From the NCBI GenBank assembly GCA_016703785.1, contig JADJBM010000030.1, forward strand, positions 124,001 through 188,000: a stretch of 64,000 nt of DNA, given 5' to 3'. The number at the start of each line of letters is the position of its first letter. The stretch's first letter is position 1. Made by a program: the position numbers and the translations under genes. The notes below the pieces were generated by a model. That model was not told where the DNA came from and searched no databases. It was given only the letters and a program-made list of their open reading frames with translations. This document shows positions 44,319 through 54,775 of this stretch, in pieces. The DNA comes from Betaproteobacteria bacterium. Lineage in GTDB: Bacteria; Pseudomonadota; Gammaproteobacteria; Burkholderiales; Rhodocyclaceae.

Positions 44319-45425
44319 ATGACGGAAAGAATCGGTGCGGCGGTCGTCGGTGCGGGCGTGGTCGGCCTCGCCTGCGCGCGGGCGCTGGCGCGACGCGGCA
44401 TCGAGACGGTCATCCTCGAGGCCAATGCGGCCATCGGCATGGAGACCAGTTCGCGCAACAGCGAGGTCATCCATGCCGGCCTCTATTACCCCGCCGGCTC
44501 GCTCAAGGCACGGCTGTGCGTCGCCGGCAAGGCCCTGCTCTACGACTTCTGCGCCACGCACCACGTCGCCCACCGCCGCTGCGGCAAGCTGCTCGTCGCC
44601 ACCACGGCGGAGCAAGAAGATGCACTGGCCGCCCTGCGGCGCAAGGCCGAAGCCAATGGTGTCGCCGACCTGCAGCCGCTGACCGGCGCGCAGGCGAAGG
44701 CGCTCGAGCCGGCATTGCGCGCCAGCGCCGCCCTGCTCTCGCCGTCCACCGGCATCATCGACAGCCACGGCCTCATGCAGGCGCTGCTCGGCGAGGCCGA
44801 GGCACACGGCGCCGCGCTCGCCCTGAAAAGCCCGCTGCTGCGGGCCGAGGCGAACGGCGGCGGCTTCCTGCTGAAAGTCGGCGGCGCGGAACCGATGCGA
44901 CTGCAGGCCGACATGCTGATCAACTCGGCCGGCCTGCATGCGGCACGGGTCGCCGACGCCATCGACGGGCTGGACCAGCGCCTCGTGCCGCGCCTGCATC
45001 TGGCGCGGGGCCATTATTTCTCGCTCGCCGGCCGCGCGCCCTTCTCGCGCCTGGTCTACCCCCTGCCCGAGCCGGGCGGACTGGGCGTGCACCTCACGCT
45101 GGATCTCGGCGGCCAGGCGCGCTTCGGCCCCGACGTGGAATGGGTGGACACCCTCGACTACACGGTCGATCCGCGCCGCGCGGAGGTCTTCTACGGCGAG
45201 GTGCGCAAGTACTGGCCGGGCCTGCCGGACGGCGCGCTGCAGCCGGCCTATTCCGGCATTCGGCCGAAGCTCGCCGGACCGGGCGAGCGGCAGGCCGACT
45301 TTCTCGTCCAGTCGCATACCACGCACGGCCTGCCCGGCCTCATCAACCTGTTCGGCATCGAATCGCCCGGCCTCACGGCCTGTCTCGCTTTGGCCGAACA
45401 CGTCTGCGACGAACTGGACGCCTGA
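44319..45425 (+). CDS. FAD-dependent oxidoreductase, L-2-hydroxyglutarate dehydrogenase-like
   Basis: 368 aa DAO-family flavoprotein. AAVVGAGVVGLACARALARRG is the FAD-binding fold. ETSSRNSEVIHAGLYYPAGSLKARLC and SGIIDSH-like STGIIDSHGLM are hallmarks of the LhgO branch that oxidises L-2-hydroxyglutarate (YYPAGSLKA). INSAGLHAARVA and a C-terminal GLPGLINLFGIESPGLTACLALA fit. It starts ATG 44319 and overlaps the PIN gene by one base (TGATG). Confidence 0.85.
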   Translation: MTERIGAAVVGAGVVGLACARALARRGIETVILEANAAIGMETSSRNSEVIHAGLYYPAGSLKARLCVAGKALLYDFCATHHVAHRRCGKLLVATTAEQEDALAALRRKAEANGVADLQPLTGAQAKALEPALRASAALLSPSTGIIDSHGLMQALLGEAEAHGAALALKSPLLRAEANGGGFLLKVGGAEPMRLQADMLINSAGLHAARVADAIDGLDQRLVPRLHLARGHYFSLAGRAPFSRLVYPLPEPGGLGVHLTLDLGGQARFGPDVEWVDTLDYTVDPRRAEVFYGEVRKYWPGLPDGALQPAYSGIRPKLAGPGERQADFLVQSHTTHGLPGLINLFGIESPGLTACLALAEHVCDELDA

Positions 45426-45913
45426 TGCAGCGGCTGGTAATCGTTCTCGACACCAATGTAGTCCTCGACCTGCTGCATTTCAACGACCCCGCCGTCGAGC
45501 CGATCCGTGAGGCCCTGCGGAGCGGCCGGGCAGCCTGCTTCAGCAATGCCGCCTGCCGCGAAGAAATGGCTCACGTGCTGAGCTACCCGCAGTTCAAAAT
45601 TAATAATGATGAAGCCCGCCGCATCCTCGACGAATACGCTGCCCTGGTGCAGTTCTGCAACGACTCCGCGAGCGGCACGCTGCCGCAATGCCGCGACCCG
45701 GACGACCAGAAATTCCTCGAACTGGCGCAGGCGGCCAGGGCCGACCTCCTCGTCACCAAGGACAAGGCGCTGCTGGCGCTGGCGAAGAAATGCGGCCGGC
45801 TGGGCTTTCGCATCGCCACCCCGGCAGGGGCGGCGGCGCTGCTGGCGGAAGGTCAGGCGGAGAGCTTGGCCAGCGTCGCAGGCGTCAGCGGCATCCAGAC
45901 GCCGCCGACCTGA
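45425..45913 (+). CDS. PIN-domain protein
   Basis: 162 aa. VIVLDTNVVLDLLHFNDP (Asp), NAACREEMAHVLSYPQF (Glu) and DPDDQKFLELAQAARADLLVTKDKALL (acidic) are PIN-family active-site blocks. It is a solitary toxin-like protein without a neighbouring antitoxin. Its last 20 residues are encoded antisense to the convergent gene (61-bp overlap), so the original end may have been earlier. Confidence 0.8.
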   Translation: MQRLVIVLDTNVVLDLLHFNDPAVEPIREALRSGRAACFSNAACREEMAHVLSYPQFKINNDEARRILDEYAALVQFCNDSASGTLPQCRDPDDQKFLELAQAARADLLVTKDKALLALAKKCGRLGFRIATPAGAAALLAEGQAESLASVAGVSGIQTPPT

Positions 45914-46287
45914 ACATCGACTTTCTCGAAGGGAATGGCCAGATTCGGGCTCAGCTTGTTGGTCGGATTCACGGCGTCGTCGACGCCGAAATAGATCACG
46001 CCCGACGCCAGGTTGCGCTCGTCAGGGATGCGCGTCACCTCGGCGAACAGGGCATTGCGCTCCGGAATGCGCAGGACGACCGAGGCGGCGCCATTGGCCT
46101 GCGGCGCCCGGGTCTGGCATTCGAGGCGATAGACGGCGCGACTCGCCGGCAATTGCTTGCGCACCGTTTCCAGCATTTTCTGGGGATAATCATGCGGCGG
46201 TCCGAACTGGCGCTCGAGGCGCAGAGCCTGCCCTTTCGCCTTCAGCAGCCGGTCAAGCTTCTCGGCGCGATAGACGTAATTCATCAT
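45853..46287 (-). CDS. Hypothetical protein, no family recognised
   Basis: 144 aa from ATG 46287 (alternative at 46284), preceded by AGGA. It has an amphipathic N-terminal half (YRAEKLDRLLKAKGQALRLERQF) and a C-terminal half with short strands ending VQVGGVWMPLTPATLAKLSA. No signal peptide, no membrane helix. The two genes overlap tail to tail by 61 bp, an unusually long convergent overlap. Confidence 0.6.
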   Translation of the reverse strand: MMNYVYRAEKLDRLLKAKGQALRLERQFGPPHDYPQKMLETVRKQLPASRAVYRLECQTRAPQANGAASVVLRIPERNALFAEVTRIPDERNLASGVIYFGVDDAVNPTNKLSPNLAIPFEKVDVQVGGVWMPLTPATLAKLSA

Positions 46288-46479
46288 GCTTAAAATCCTC
46301 TGTTGGCCGTCCGCCTTTGCGCCGCGCCTTGCCCTTACGGGTCACAGCGTGGCGTCATGTATTTGCCATGAATATTAGCATTTGGTGCTGAATCCACAAG
46401 GCACTTGTTCACGAATGGGCACAATAACTCGCCGGGAATTTCGCAACTACCTCGCCAATCCTTTTCATCTCATTCATCA

Positions 46480-48296
<1,817 letters not shown>

Positions 48297-48300
<4 letters not shown>

Positions 48301-48331
48301 TGCCAGCCCTTGTTTCTGTGGTACTGACTTT
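48297..48331 (+). repeat. 35-bp repeat, plus-strand copy
   Basis: Partner of 33738-33772 (34/35 identical). Its CTAG supplies the recQ stop, and it ends CTGACTTT with CTTGT at the position GCCGT holds in other motif copies. Confidence 0.75.
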
Positions 48332-48406
48332 TGCGACGGCGGGAAAGCGCGCTGAAGGCCATCGTGAAATCAATTCGAACACGGCCCCTTTTTTCTCTTT
48401 TTTCTG

Positions 48407-48424
48407 GTAGCACCGTTGTGCTAC
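48407..48424. promoter_or_regulatory. Dyad operator before the RHH antitoxin
   Basis: GTAGCAC-CGTT-GTGCTAC, two perfect 7-bp arms, 32 bp upstream of ATG 48457. Likely the binding site of the RHH antitoxin. Confidence 0.55.
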
Positions 48425-48456
48425 AGTGGGGCAGACTTATGCCCATGGAGCCAACC

Positions 48457-48741
48457 ATGACCACGACGACGATCCGCCTGCCGGAGACCCTTAAAGCCCG
48501 AGTTGCCGCCGCCGCCAAACGCGCAGGCACAACCTCGCACAGTTTCATCCTGGAGGCCATCGCGGAGAAGGCGGACCAGGAGGAGCGGCGCGCGGATTTC
48601 AACCAAATCGCCGAAGAACGCTACGCCCGCATCGTGGCCGCAGGAAAAACGATCCCTTGGAACGAAATGCGCGGCTACCTCGAAGATCGACTGGCCGGCA
48701 GGAAAGCGAAGCGCCCGAGCGCCCGCAAGCTGGCACGCTGA
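48457..48741 (+). CDS. Ribbon-helix-helix antitoxin (ParD/CopG type)
   Basis: 94 aa from ATG 48457 (GGAG at the right distance; ATG 48439 is an alternative). TTTIRLPETLKARVAAAAKRAGTTSHSFILEAIAEKAD shows the RHH strand and helices. The C-terminal NEMRGYLEDRLAGRKAKRPSARKL is the toxin-binding segment of ParD-like proteins. It precedes a ParE gene with a 13-bp gap. Confidence 0.86.
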   Translation: MTTTTIRLPETLKARVAAAAKRAGTTSHSFILEAIAEKADQEERRADFNQIAEERYARIVAAGKTIPWNEMRGYLEDRLAGRKAKRPSARKLAR

Positions 48742-48754
48742 CGCAGCGATCCGA

Positions 48755-49045
48755 ATGTCGCGCATCGAGCTGGCGCCCGAGCTGGCGGACGACTTCGAGC
48801 GTATCCTCGATCATCTGGCGAAACATGAAATCGAAGATGCGCCGTCACGCATCGGGGAAATCATCCGGGCGATCGACGTGCTCGAACACAACCCGCTCAT
48901 TGGCCGGCCGGCCCAGGATGACAAGCGCGAACTGGTCATCGGACGCCGCTCCCGCGGCTACGTCGCCCTGTACCGCTACGTTGCCGAGATCGATACGGTC
49001 CTCGTACTGGCGTTGCGCGGCCAGAAGGAAGCGGGCTATAAATGA
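48755..49045 (+). CDS. ParE/RelE-family toxin
   Basis: 96 aa. IELAPELADDFERILDHLAKHEIEDAP, LEHNPLIGRPA and RELVIGRRSRGYVALYRYVAEIDTVLVLALRGQKEAGY (parts) match ParE toxins, which target gyrase or the ribosome. Its partner is the RHH gene. The module lies between recQ and a partial second copy of the recQ tail. Confidence 0.87.
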   Translation: MSRIELAPELADDFERILDHLAKHEIEDAPSRIGEIIRAIDVLEHNPLIGRPAQDDKRELVIGRRSRGYVALYRYVAEIDTVLVLALRGQKEAGYK

Positions 49046-49416
49046 TTTCCACACCCCTGCGAATAAAGGCGATCCAGGCCCCTTTAAATTGGGAGAATTA
49101 CGGTGAAGCGCTGCTTGGCCTGCTAAGTTCGCCGTATCTTAGCGGCTGACTTTCCAGCGCAGCATGGCGGCATAAGAAATAACGCTGGCACAAAGGCTGC
49201 AGGCCTGTATAATTCGCTTTGTGCAATGCAGCAAGCGGTGCTTCCTCTAACCCGTCAGCCTCACGTGCGGGTTCATGTTCCCAAAGACTGTATTCCACTG
49301 ACAGTCTCCGTCCTCGATCTCTCCCGCCCTTCCCTTACGAACGGCATGAGTTGTTGCCGGTGATATCGCGTCGCCCCTGATTGCGGCGCCCATTCATTAT
49401 TCGAAAGGAAAGAGCC
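49046..49416 (+). other. Intergenic region: partial recQ tail, motif copy, promoter and leader
   Basis: 371 bp. A 34-bp stretch (49090-49123) duplicates the recQ 3' end with 2 differences. A 23-bp motif copy follows at 49131-49153. A promoter, CTGGCA (49185-49190), 17-bp spacer, TATAAT (49208-49213), starts a leader of about 200 nt before the helicase ATG, with no ORF. The long leader is suited to regulation at low temperature, as seen for other DEAD-box helicase genes. Confidence 0.65.
49131..49153 (+). repeat. Dispersed 23-bp motif upstream of the helicase gene
   Basis: Exact GCCGT-N8-GGCTGACTTT. It directly continues the duplicated recQ tail. Confidence 0.8.
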
Positions 49417-50895
49417 ATGGCTTTTGCCCAGCTCGGTTTGAACCCGCAAGTCGTCAAGGCCGTCGAGGCCAGCGGCTATACTGAACCCACCCCCGTACAA
49501 ATACAGGCGATTCCCGCCACGCTGGAAGGCAAGGACCTGCTCGTCTCCTCGCAGACGGGCAGCGGCAAGACGGCGGCGTTCATGCTGCCCTGCCTGCATC
49601 GTCTTGATACACCCGCCGCGCTGCCCGGCCGCGGCCCGCGCGTGCTGGTGCTGACGCCAACGCGCGAACTGGCGCAGCAGGTCACCAAGGCCGCCGAAAC
49701 CTACGGCAAGTTCCTCAAGCGCCTGCGCATCGTCGCCGCCGTCGGCGGCGCGCCGCTGCACGTCCAGGCCAAGCTGCTGTCGCAGCCGGTCGACGTCGTC
49801 GTCGCCACACCGGGCCGCCTGATCGATCACCTGGAGCGTGGTCGCATCGACTTCTCGCGCCTGGAGACCCTGATCCTCGACGAAGCCGACCGCATGCTCG
49901 ACATGGGTTTCATCGACGACATCGAGGCCATCATCGCCCGCACGCCGGCCAACCGCCAGACCCTGCTCTTCTCCGCCACGCTGGAAGGCGTCGTCGGACG
50001 CCTCGCCCAGCGCGTGACGAAGAATGCCCAGCGCATCGAAATCAGCTCTGCGCCGGAGCACAAGGCGAAGATCGAGCAGCGCATCCATTTCGCCGACGAC
50101 TTCTCGCACAAGTCGCGCCTGCTCGACCACCTGCTGCGCGATGTCGACCTTGCACAGGCGGTGGTATTCACCTCGACCAAGAAATCCGCCGACGACCTCG
50201 CCGTGCAACTGCGCGGCGAGGGCTTTTCCGCCGAGGCGCTGCATGGCGACATGAACCAGCGCGACCGCAACCGCACCCTGCAGGGGCTGCGCCTGGGCCG
50301 CACCCGCGTGCTGGTGGCGACCGACGTCGCCGCACGCGGACTCGATGTGCCCGGCATCAGCCACGTCATCAACTTCGACCTGCCACGCCAGGCCGAGGAC
50401 TACGTGCACCGCATCGGCCGCACCGGACGCGCCGGACGCGAAGGCATCGCCATCAGCCTGGCGGCGCATTTCGAGAAGCGGCAGATCCGCGACATCGAAC
50501 GCTATACGGCGCAAGCCATCCGCGTCGGCGTCATTCCCGGCCTCGAGCCGAAGGCGCGCCCGTCGCGCCCGGAGGGTTTCGGCGACAAGCGCCGTGCCAG
50601 CGCACCGCGCCCCACGGGCGGCTACGGCAAGGGCAATGGCAACGGCTACGGCAGCAAGGGCGGCTATGGCGACAAGAAGGCCGTCTTTGGTGAAAAACGC
50701 GCTTCGTTCGGGGAAAAAGCCGGCTTTGGCCACCGCGAAGGCGGACGCCCCGACGGTGACAAGCGCAGCGCCGGGCGGCGCCAAACGGCGCGCCTACGGC
50801 AACAGCTACTGACCTTCACGCCCGCCCCCGCACGGGGGCGGGTGGATCACCCGCGTAACCAGCGCCCGCTGAAGTGCCGCCAGCCGTCGCGATGA
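49417..50895 (+). CDS. DEAD-box RNA helicase (RhlE-like)
   Basis: Motifs in order: Q motif (YTEPTPVQIQAIP), QTGSGKTAAF, TPTRELAQQ, TPGRLIDHL, LDEADRMLDMGF, SATL, ATDVAARGLDVPG, HRIGRTGRAGREG. The C-terminal tail is Gly/Lys rich (GYGKGNGNGYGSKGGYG), as in RhlE proteins that unwind rRNA and mRNA duplexes. Near 50776 the frame probably shifts: removing one G from GGG gives GDKRSAGGAKRRAYGNSY and a stop at 50812. As written it reads on 28 codons to 50895. Confidence 0.9.
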   Translation: MAFAQLGLNPQVVKAVEASGYTEPTPVQIQAIPATLEGKDLLVSSQTGSGKTAAFMLPCLHRLDTPAALPGRGPRVLVLTPTRELAQQVTKAAETYGKFLKRLRIVAAVGGAPLHVQAKLLSQPVDVVVATPGRLIDHLERGRIDFSRLETLILDEADRMLDMGFIDDIEAIIARTPANRQTLLFSATLEGVVGRLAQRVTKNAQRIEISSAPEHKAKIEQRIHFADDFSHKSRLLDHLLRDVDLAQAVVFTSTKKSADDLAVQLRGEGFSAEALHGDMNQRDRNRTLQGLRLGRTRVLVATDVAARGLDVPGISHVINFDLPRQAEDYVHRIGRTGRAGREGIAISLAAHFEKRQIRDIERYTAQAIRVGVIPGLEPKARPSRPEGFGDKRRASAPRPTGGYGKGNGNGYGSKGGYGDKKAVFGEKRASFGEKAGFGHREGGRPDGDKRSAGRRQTARLRQQLLTFTPAPARGRVDHPRNQRPLKCRQPSR

Positions 50896-51089
50896 CGGGC
50901 GAGACGCAGCAGACCGGCAGGGATCAAACCCAGCAGCATGAAGCCCAGCGCGTGCCTGAACGCAATCGGCCCGAAGCCGAACACGTCGGGAATCGACCAG
51001 TGCCACGCCAGCCGTAGAAACAGCGCCACGCCGAGCAACAGGCCCAGGCCCACCAACAGCACCCCCACCACGTTTCCATATCGCCGCAT
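50847..51089 (-). CDS. Small membrane protein, function unknown
   Basis: 80 aa, preceded by a strong GAAGGAGGTGG ribosome-binding site at the right distance from ATG 51089. Two hydrophobic helices (VVGVLLVGLGLLLGVALFL, LGFMLLGLIPAGLLRLA) flank a loop (WHWSIPDVFGFGPIAFRH). It overlaps the frameshifted tail of the helicase gene. It resembles small integral membrane proteins without assigned role. Confidence 0.7.
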   Translation of the reverse strand: MRRYGNVVGVLLVGLGLLLGVALFLRLAWHWSIPDVFGFGPIAFRHALGFMLLGLIPAGLLRLARHRDGWRHFSGRWLRG

Positions 51090-51137
51090 CGTCCACCTCC
51101 TTCCGCAATTACTGCACCATCAAACACGCGAACCGGC

Positions 51138-51611
51138 TCAGGCTGACTTCGCCTCCATCCGGTTCAGCTCCCTCTCCATCGCATTCAGCGTATTCAGGGT
51201 CACTTCGAGATCGGCGCCGGGAATCCGCTTCGCCAGGTCGCCCAGCAGCCGCGACTCGCGCCGCCGGATCGCCTCGTAGGCCCGCGCGCCCGCCGAACTC
51301 AGCTTCACCATCGGCGAACGCTGGTGATCGGGGTTGTCGAGGCACTCGACCAGCCCCGCCGCCAGCAGCGCGTTGACGACGACCTGGATGTGCTGGCGGC
51401 TGACGTCTTTTTCCCGCGCAACCTGCGGCACCGTGCGTGGGCCGCGGCCGTGCAGGACCTCCATCACCGCGCACATGCTGGCGGTAAGGCCGAGGCCGGC
51501 ATGGCTGCGCTCCGCAGCTCCGGCCAGCACATGGAACAGCCGCCGCACCGCCTGGATCGCCTGGCCGAGCGGCGGTCTCGAGGTCCCTGGCAAGACGTGG
51601 TCTTTCCGCAT
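51138..51611 (-). CDS. MarR-family transcriptional regulator
   Basis: 157 aa from MRKDHVLPG at ATG 51611. The winged helix reads MCAVMEVLHGRGPRTVPQVAREKDVSRQHIQVVVNALLAAGLVEC (in parts), with a C-terminal helical dimer region. The upstream DNA has three TTGTC-type repeats. On this strand TTGACA, 17 bp, TCAAAT forms a plausible promoter, making the mRNA nearly leaderless. Divergent from DUF2863. Target genes unknown. Confidence 0.8.
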   Translation of the reverse strand: MRKDHVLPGTSRPPLGQAIQAVRRLFHVLAGAAERSHAGLGLTASMCAVMEVLHGRGPRTVPQVAREKDVSRQHIQVVVNALLAAGLVECLDNPDHQRSPMVKLSSAGARAYEAIRRRESRLLGDLAKRIPGADLEVTLNTLNAMERELNRMEAKSA

Positions 51612-51726
51612 GCCGGCAATTTGACATGTTTGTTGTCGTATTGTCAAGCTTATTGTCATTATGAGAAATCCTGCCCACACTGAGGCGAGCGGGTAAAATT
51701 CGTCTTACGTTCACAAGGGAAATGCC

Positions 51727-52899
51727 ATGAAGAGAAGCCGTTTCGCCCGCCGGGGCGCCCTGAACCGCGACGCCGAGCAACTTGCCCGCCTGGCCGGCGG
51801 CCTGGCCGCCTCCGCCAGCCGCATCGAGGACGCCTTCTGGGAAAGCCGCCTCGCCGAGGCGGTCGACCGGCTGCTGCGCACGGGCAACGAGGACACCCTG
51901 AACCTGGCCCTCGACCACCTCTTCGGTGCCAACGGCGGCGCCTACGATGCGCTGGCCGACCTGATCGAGTCGCGCGCCGAGGGCGGCGTGCTGGGTGCCG
52001 GCGGCGGCGAGTTCGATGTGGCGATGTTCGCCGCGCCGCTGTTGGCCTGGTCGCGCTTCACGATCCCCTCAGGCCCCCTGCCCGCCGGCACCCTCGCCGC
52101 GGCGCGCACCCAGCTGCAGGCCCACGCGCTGGCGGCCGGCACGAAGATCGCTCTGGTGGATTTCCTCTACAGCCCGGACCAGCTGCCGCGCGGCTTCGTC
52201 GAGACCTACCGCCTCGCCAACCAGCTTGCCAAGGCGGCGACCGACGGCAAGGACGCACATGTCGACCCGCGCCAGATGCCCGAGACGACCCGTTTCATCT
52301 CGGACACGCGCTACCTGATCGGCGCCGTCGTGGCGCCGCGCGGCCAGGCCCTGTTCCGCTGGCAGGAGGAGGACGGATCGCGCGAGCAGGCGGCGACGCA
52401 ATGGGCCGCCCAGGGCGGCAGTGCGCTTCAGGCGGTATTCACCGGCTGCGCCCTGGAACCGCTGCTGCCCGATGCCTACCATGCCGCCTGCCGCAACGCC
52501 GATCAGGGTCTGCGCCTCTATTCGCTGCGGGCGGCTGTGGCCTTCCTGCAAACGGTGCTCAACGTCAGGCCGCAGCAGCTGCGCGCCGTGGTGGCACCGT
52601 TCCATGAGGAAAGGCTGGAGGAATACCGGGTGGGATTCACGCTCCTCGACTCGAGCGAAGTGGTGCACGGCGTGGTGTGGCCCCTGCTCGGGTCAGAGGA
52701 TGAGTCGACCGACTGCGTAAGGCAGATCGAGGCCGTACTGGAAGAAGCCGGCATCGGCAGCGTGATTGCGCTGGATCAGCGCTTCCCGCTGGAGTTTTGC
52801 GACGACTGCGGCATGCCGATGTATCCGACGCCGGAGGGCGAGACCTCCCACGCCGAACTGCCCGAGGACAGCGCGCCGGTGTCGGCGCATTTGCACTGA
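51727..52899 (+). CDS. DUF2863 family protein
   Basis: 390 aa soluble protein of a family largely restricted to betaproteobacteria; no biochemical role is established. Conserved stretches include ALNRDAEQLARLAGGLAASASRIEDAFWE, APLLAWSRF, LRAVVAPFHEERLEEYRVGFTLLDSSEVVHGVVWPLLG and a C-terminal FCDDCGMPMYPTPEGE whose CxxC may bind metal. It is a lone gene divergent from marR. Confidence 0.82.
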   Translation: MKRSRFARRGALNRDAEQLARLAGGLAASASRIEDAFWESRLAEAVDRLLRTGNEDTLNLALDHLFGANGGAYDALADLIESRAEGGVLGAGGGEFDVAMFAAPLLAWSRFTIPSGPLPAGTLAAARTQLQAHALAAGTKIALVDFLYSPDQLPRGFVETYRLANQLAKAATDGKDAHVDPRQMPETTRFISDTRYLIGAVVAPRGQALFRWQEEDGSREQAATQWAAQGGSALQAVFTGCALEPLLPDAYHAACRNADQGLRLYSLRAAVAFLQTVLNVRPQQLRAVVAPFHEERLEEYRVGFTLLDSSEVVHGVVWPLLGSEDESTDCVRQIEAVLEEAGIGSVIALDQRFPLEFCDDCGMPMYPTPEGETSHAELPEDSAPVSAHLH

Positions 52900-52905
52900 C
52901 CAACC

Positions 52906-53008
52906 GTCATTCCCGCGCCCTGAAGGGCCGGCGCAGCCGCCCTGAGGAAGTACTCCTGGGGTGCGAAGACAGGGACCCATGGATTCCCGCGTTCGCGGGG
53001 ACGACGAT
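52906..53008. repeat. CGTCATTCCCGCG-type intergenic repeat
   Basis: Starts CGTCATTCCCGCG and ends with GGATTCCCGCGTTCGCGGG, the common proteobacterial pattern in which CCCGCG/CGCGGG can pair. A related CGTCATTCCCGC fragment is at 23781. Confidence 0.55.
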
Positions 53009-53010
53009 AG

Positions 53011-53817
53011 CTACTTCCCGCCCCGCATCTCCTTGCCCAGCTTTCTCGTCATCAGCCGCTCGTAGAGCCACGGCGCCAGGCGCGACACCCACCACGACAG
53101 GCGCGAGACGCGGTCGGGCAGTAGCAGGCGCCGCCCGCGGCTGGCCGCCTGGAAGATCAGTTCCGCCATCGCCTCCGGCGTGGCGCGCGTGCCGACAATG
53201 GCTTGCGGGTGCTGCGCCGGCTTGCCGTTGCCGTCCAGGGCATGCTTCTCGATGCCCGTCTGAATGAACGAAGGGCAGACGAGCAGCACCTTCACCCCCA
53301 GCGGTTCCACCTCAGTGCGCAGGCTGTCGAAGAATCCGTGCAATGCATGCTTGCTCGCCGCGTAGCCGGTGCGCGCGATCAGGGGCGCGAAGCCGGCGAC
53401 GCTGGAGATGGCAATCACCATGCCCTGCCGCGCGATCAAATCCTCCAGGGCGGCATGCGTGCAATGCAGGGCGCCGAAGAAATTCACCTCCATGACGCGG
53501 CGGATCACCGCCGGATCGGTCGAGGAAAAGGCGCTGCGGTGCGTGATGCCGGCGTTGTTGATGAGCACGTCGACGCCGCCGAAAATCTGGCGCGCCTCCG
53601 CCATGGCCCGCAGGCAATCCGCCTCGTTCGACACGTCGCAGGCAATGCGGGCCGCGGCGGCGCCTTCGGGGAAAGTCAGTCCCTGCAACACGGTGGCATC
53701 GCGGTCCAATGCAACGATGCGCGCGCCGGCGGCAGCGAAGCGCAGGCTGAGCGCCCGGCCCAGCCCTCCGGCCGCGCCGGTGACCACCACCGTCTTGCCG
53801 GCAAACTCACGCGCCAC
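53011..53817 (-). CDS. Short-chain dehydrogenase/reductase
   Basis: 268 aa SDR. VVVTGAAGGLGRAL (NAD(P) motif), NNAGITHRSAF, SSVAGFAPLIARTGYAASKHAL (Ser, Tyr, Lys). The hydrophobic C terminus ends LAPWLYERLMTRKLGKEM. It is last in the leftward xsc operon, overlapping the epimerase stop by 11 bp. The 23-bp motif at 53672-53694 reads Val-Leu-Gln-Gly-Leu-Thr-Phe in this frame. Confidence 0.88.
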   Translation of the reverse strand: MAREFAGKTVVVTGAAGGLGRALSLRFAAAGARIVALDRDATVLQGLTFPEGAAAARIACDVSNEADCLRAMAEARQIFGGVDVLINNAGITHRSAFSSTDPAVIRRVMEVNFFGALHCTHAALEDLIARQGMVIAISSVAGFAPLIARTGYAASKHALHGFFDSLRTEVEPLGVKVLLVCPSFIQTGIEKHALDGNGKPAQHPQAIVGTRATPEAMAELIFQAASRGRRLLLPDRVSRLSWWVSRLAPWLYERLMTRKLGKEMRGGK

Positions 53818-54775
53818 GGCCGTGGCGCGCCTTGCGATAGAGGTCGAACACTTGCACCGACGTCAGTTTCGGCACATAGCCGAATCCTGTCTTCAGCCGC
53901 GTGTTGTCGAGCACCGGCCGGTAGCGCAGGAAGTCCATCTGTTCCGGGCCGTACTGCGTCAAGCCGAATGTCTTCAGCACGCTCAGGGCGAATCGCAGCA
54001 AGCCGGGCGGCAGTACCAGGCAGCGCTTGCCCAGCCTGGCCGCAATCTCGTGAATCGTCAGAACGCCGTCGCCGGCGACATTGAAAATGCCCGTCTTGTC
54101 GCTGCTGATGGCGTGCAGCAGGCAGCCGACGACGTCCTGGTCCCAGATGAAGACGAAGGGGCTGTCGGAACCGCGGATGGCGATCAGGCGCGGCTTCTCG
54201 AACAGCGCGGTGATCTGGTTCATCACCGTCTCGCCGAGGATGGTACCGATGCGGAAGATGACCTGTTGCAGTTCCGGATGCTCGACGCGCCAACGCGCCA
54301 GCATTTCCTCCACCAGCCGCTTGTGGTGCGCGTAGGTGAAAGTCTCGTTGCCGCGCAGCGGGCAGTCCTCGGTGAGCCAGGCCGGGTTGTCGGCGTGGTA
54401 GCCGTAGGCCGCGCCACTCGAACTGACGATGATCTTCTTCACACCGGTGGTGGTACAGGCGATGAGCACGTTCTCCGTGCCCTGCACGTCGACCGAATAC
54501 TCGAACTGGCGGTTGCTTTCCTTGCCGGGCGTGACGATGGAGGCGAGATGCACCACGGTATCGACCTTGAACTGGTCGAAGAGCTGGATGAGGCCCGGCG
54601 AGCGCACGTCGGCCTGCACGTACTCGATGCCGGGCAGTCGCCTCTCGACGGGCACCTCGCGCACATCCGCCGCCACGATGCAGCCCACCTTGTCGCGCTC
54701 GGCTGCCAGAGCGGCAACGAGCTGCGAACCGAGGTAGCCGCCCGCGCCGGTAATGAGTATCGAGGACACGCTCAC
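53807..54775 (-). CDS. NAD-dependent epimerase/dehydratase family protein
   Basis: 322 aa extended SDR. ILITGAGGYLGSQLVAALA is the cofactor fold. SSGAAYGYH and YAHHKRLVEEML provide the catalytic Ser and the YxxxK. GTG 54775 is chosen because it overlaps the stop of the transporter gene (GTGA), implying translational coupling. The substrate is unknown; similar proteins act on nucleotide sugars or small ketones. Confidence 0.85.
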   Translation of the reverse strand: MSVSSILITGAGGYLGSQLVAALAAERDKVGCIVAADVREVPVERRLPGIEYVQADVRSPGLIQLFDQFKVDTVVHLASIVTPGKESNRQFEYSVDVQGTENVLIACTTTGVKKIIVSSSGAAYGYHADNPAWLTEDCPLRGNETFTYAHHKRLVEEMLARWRVEHPELQQVIFRIGTILGETVMNQITALFEKPRLIAIRGSDSPFVFIWDQDVVGCLLHAISSDKTGIFNVAGDGVLTIHEIAARLGKRCLVLPPGLLRFALSVLKTFGLTQYGPEQMDFLRYRPVLDNTRLKTGFGYVPKLTSVQVFDLYRKARHGRGA

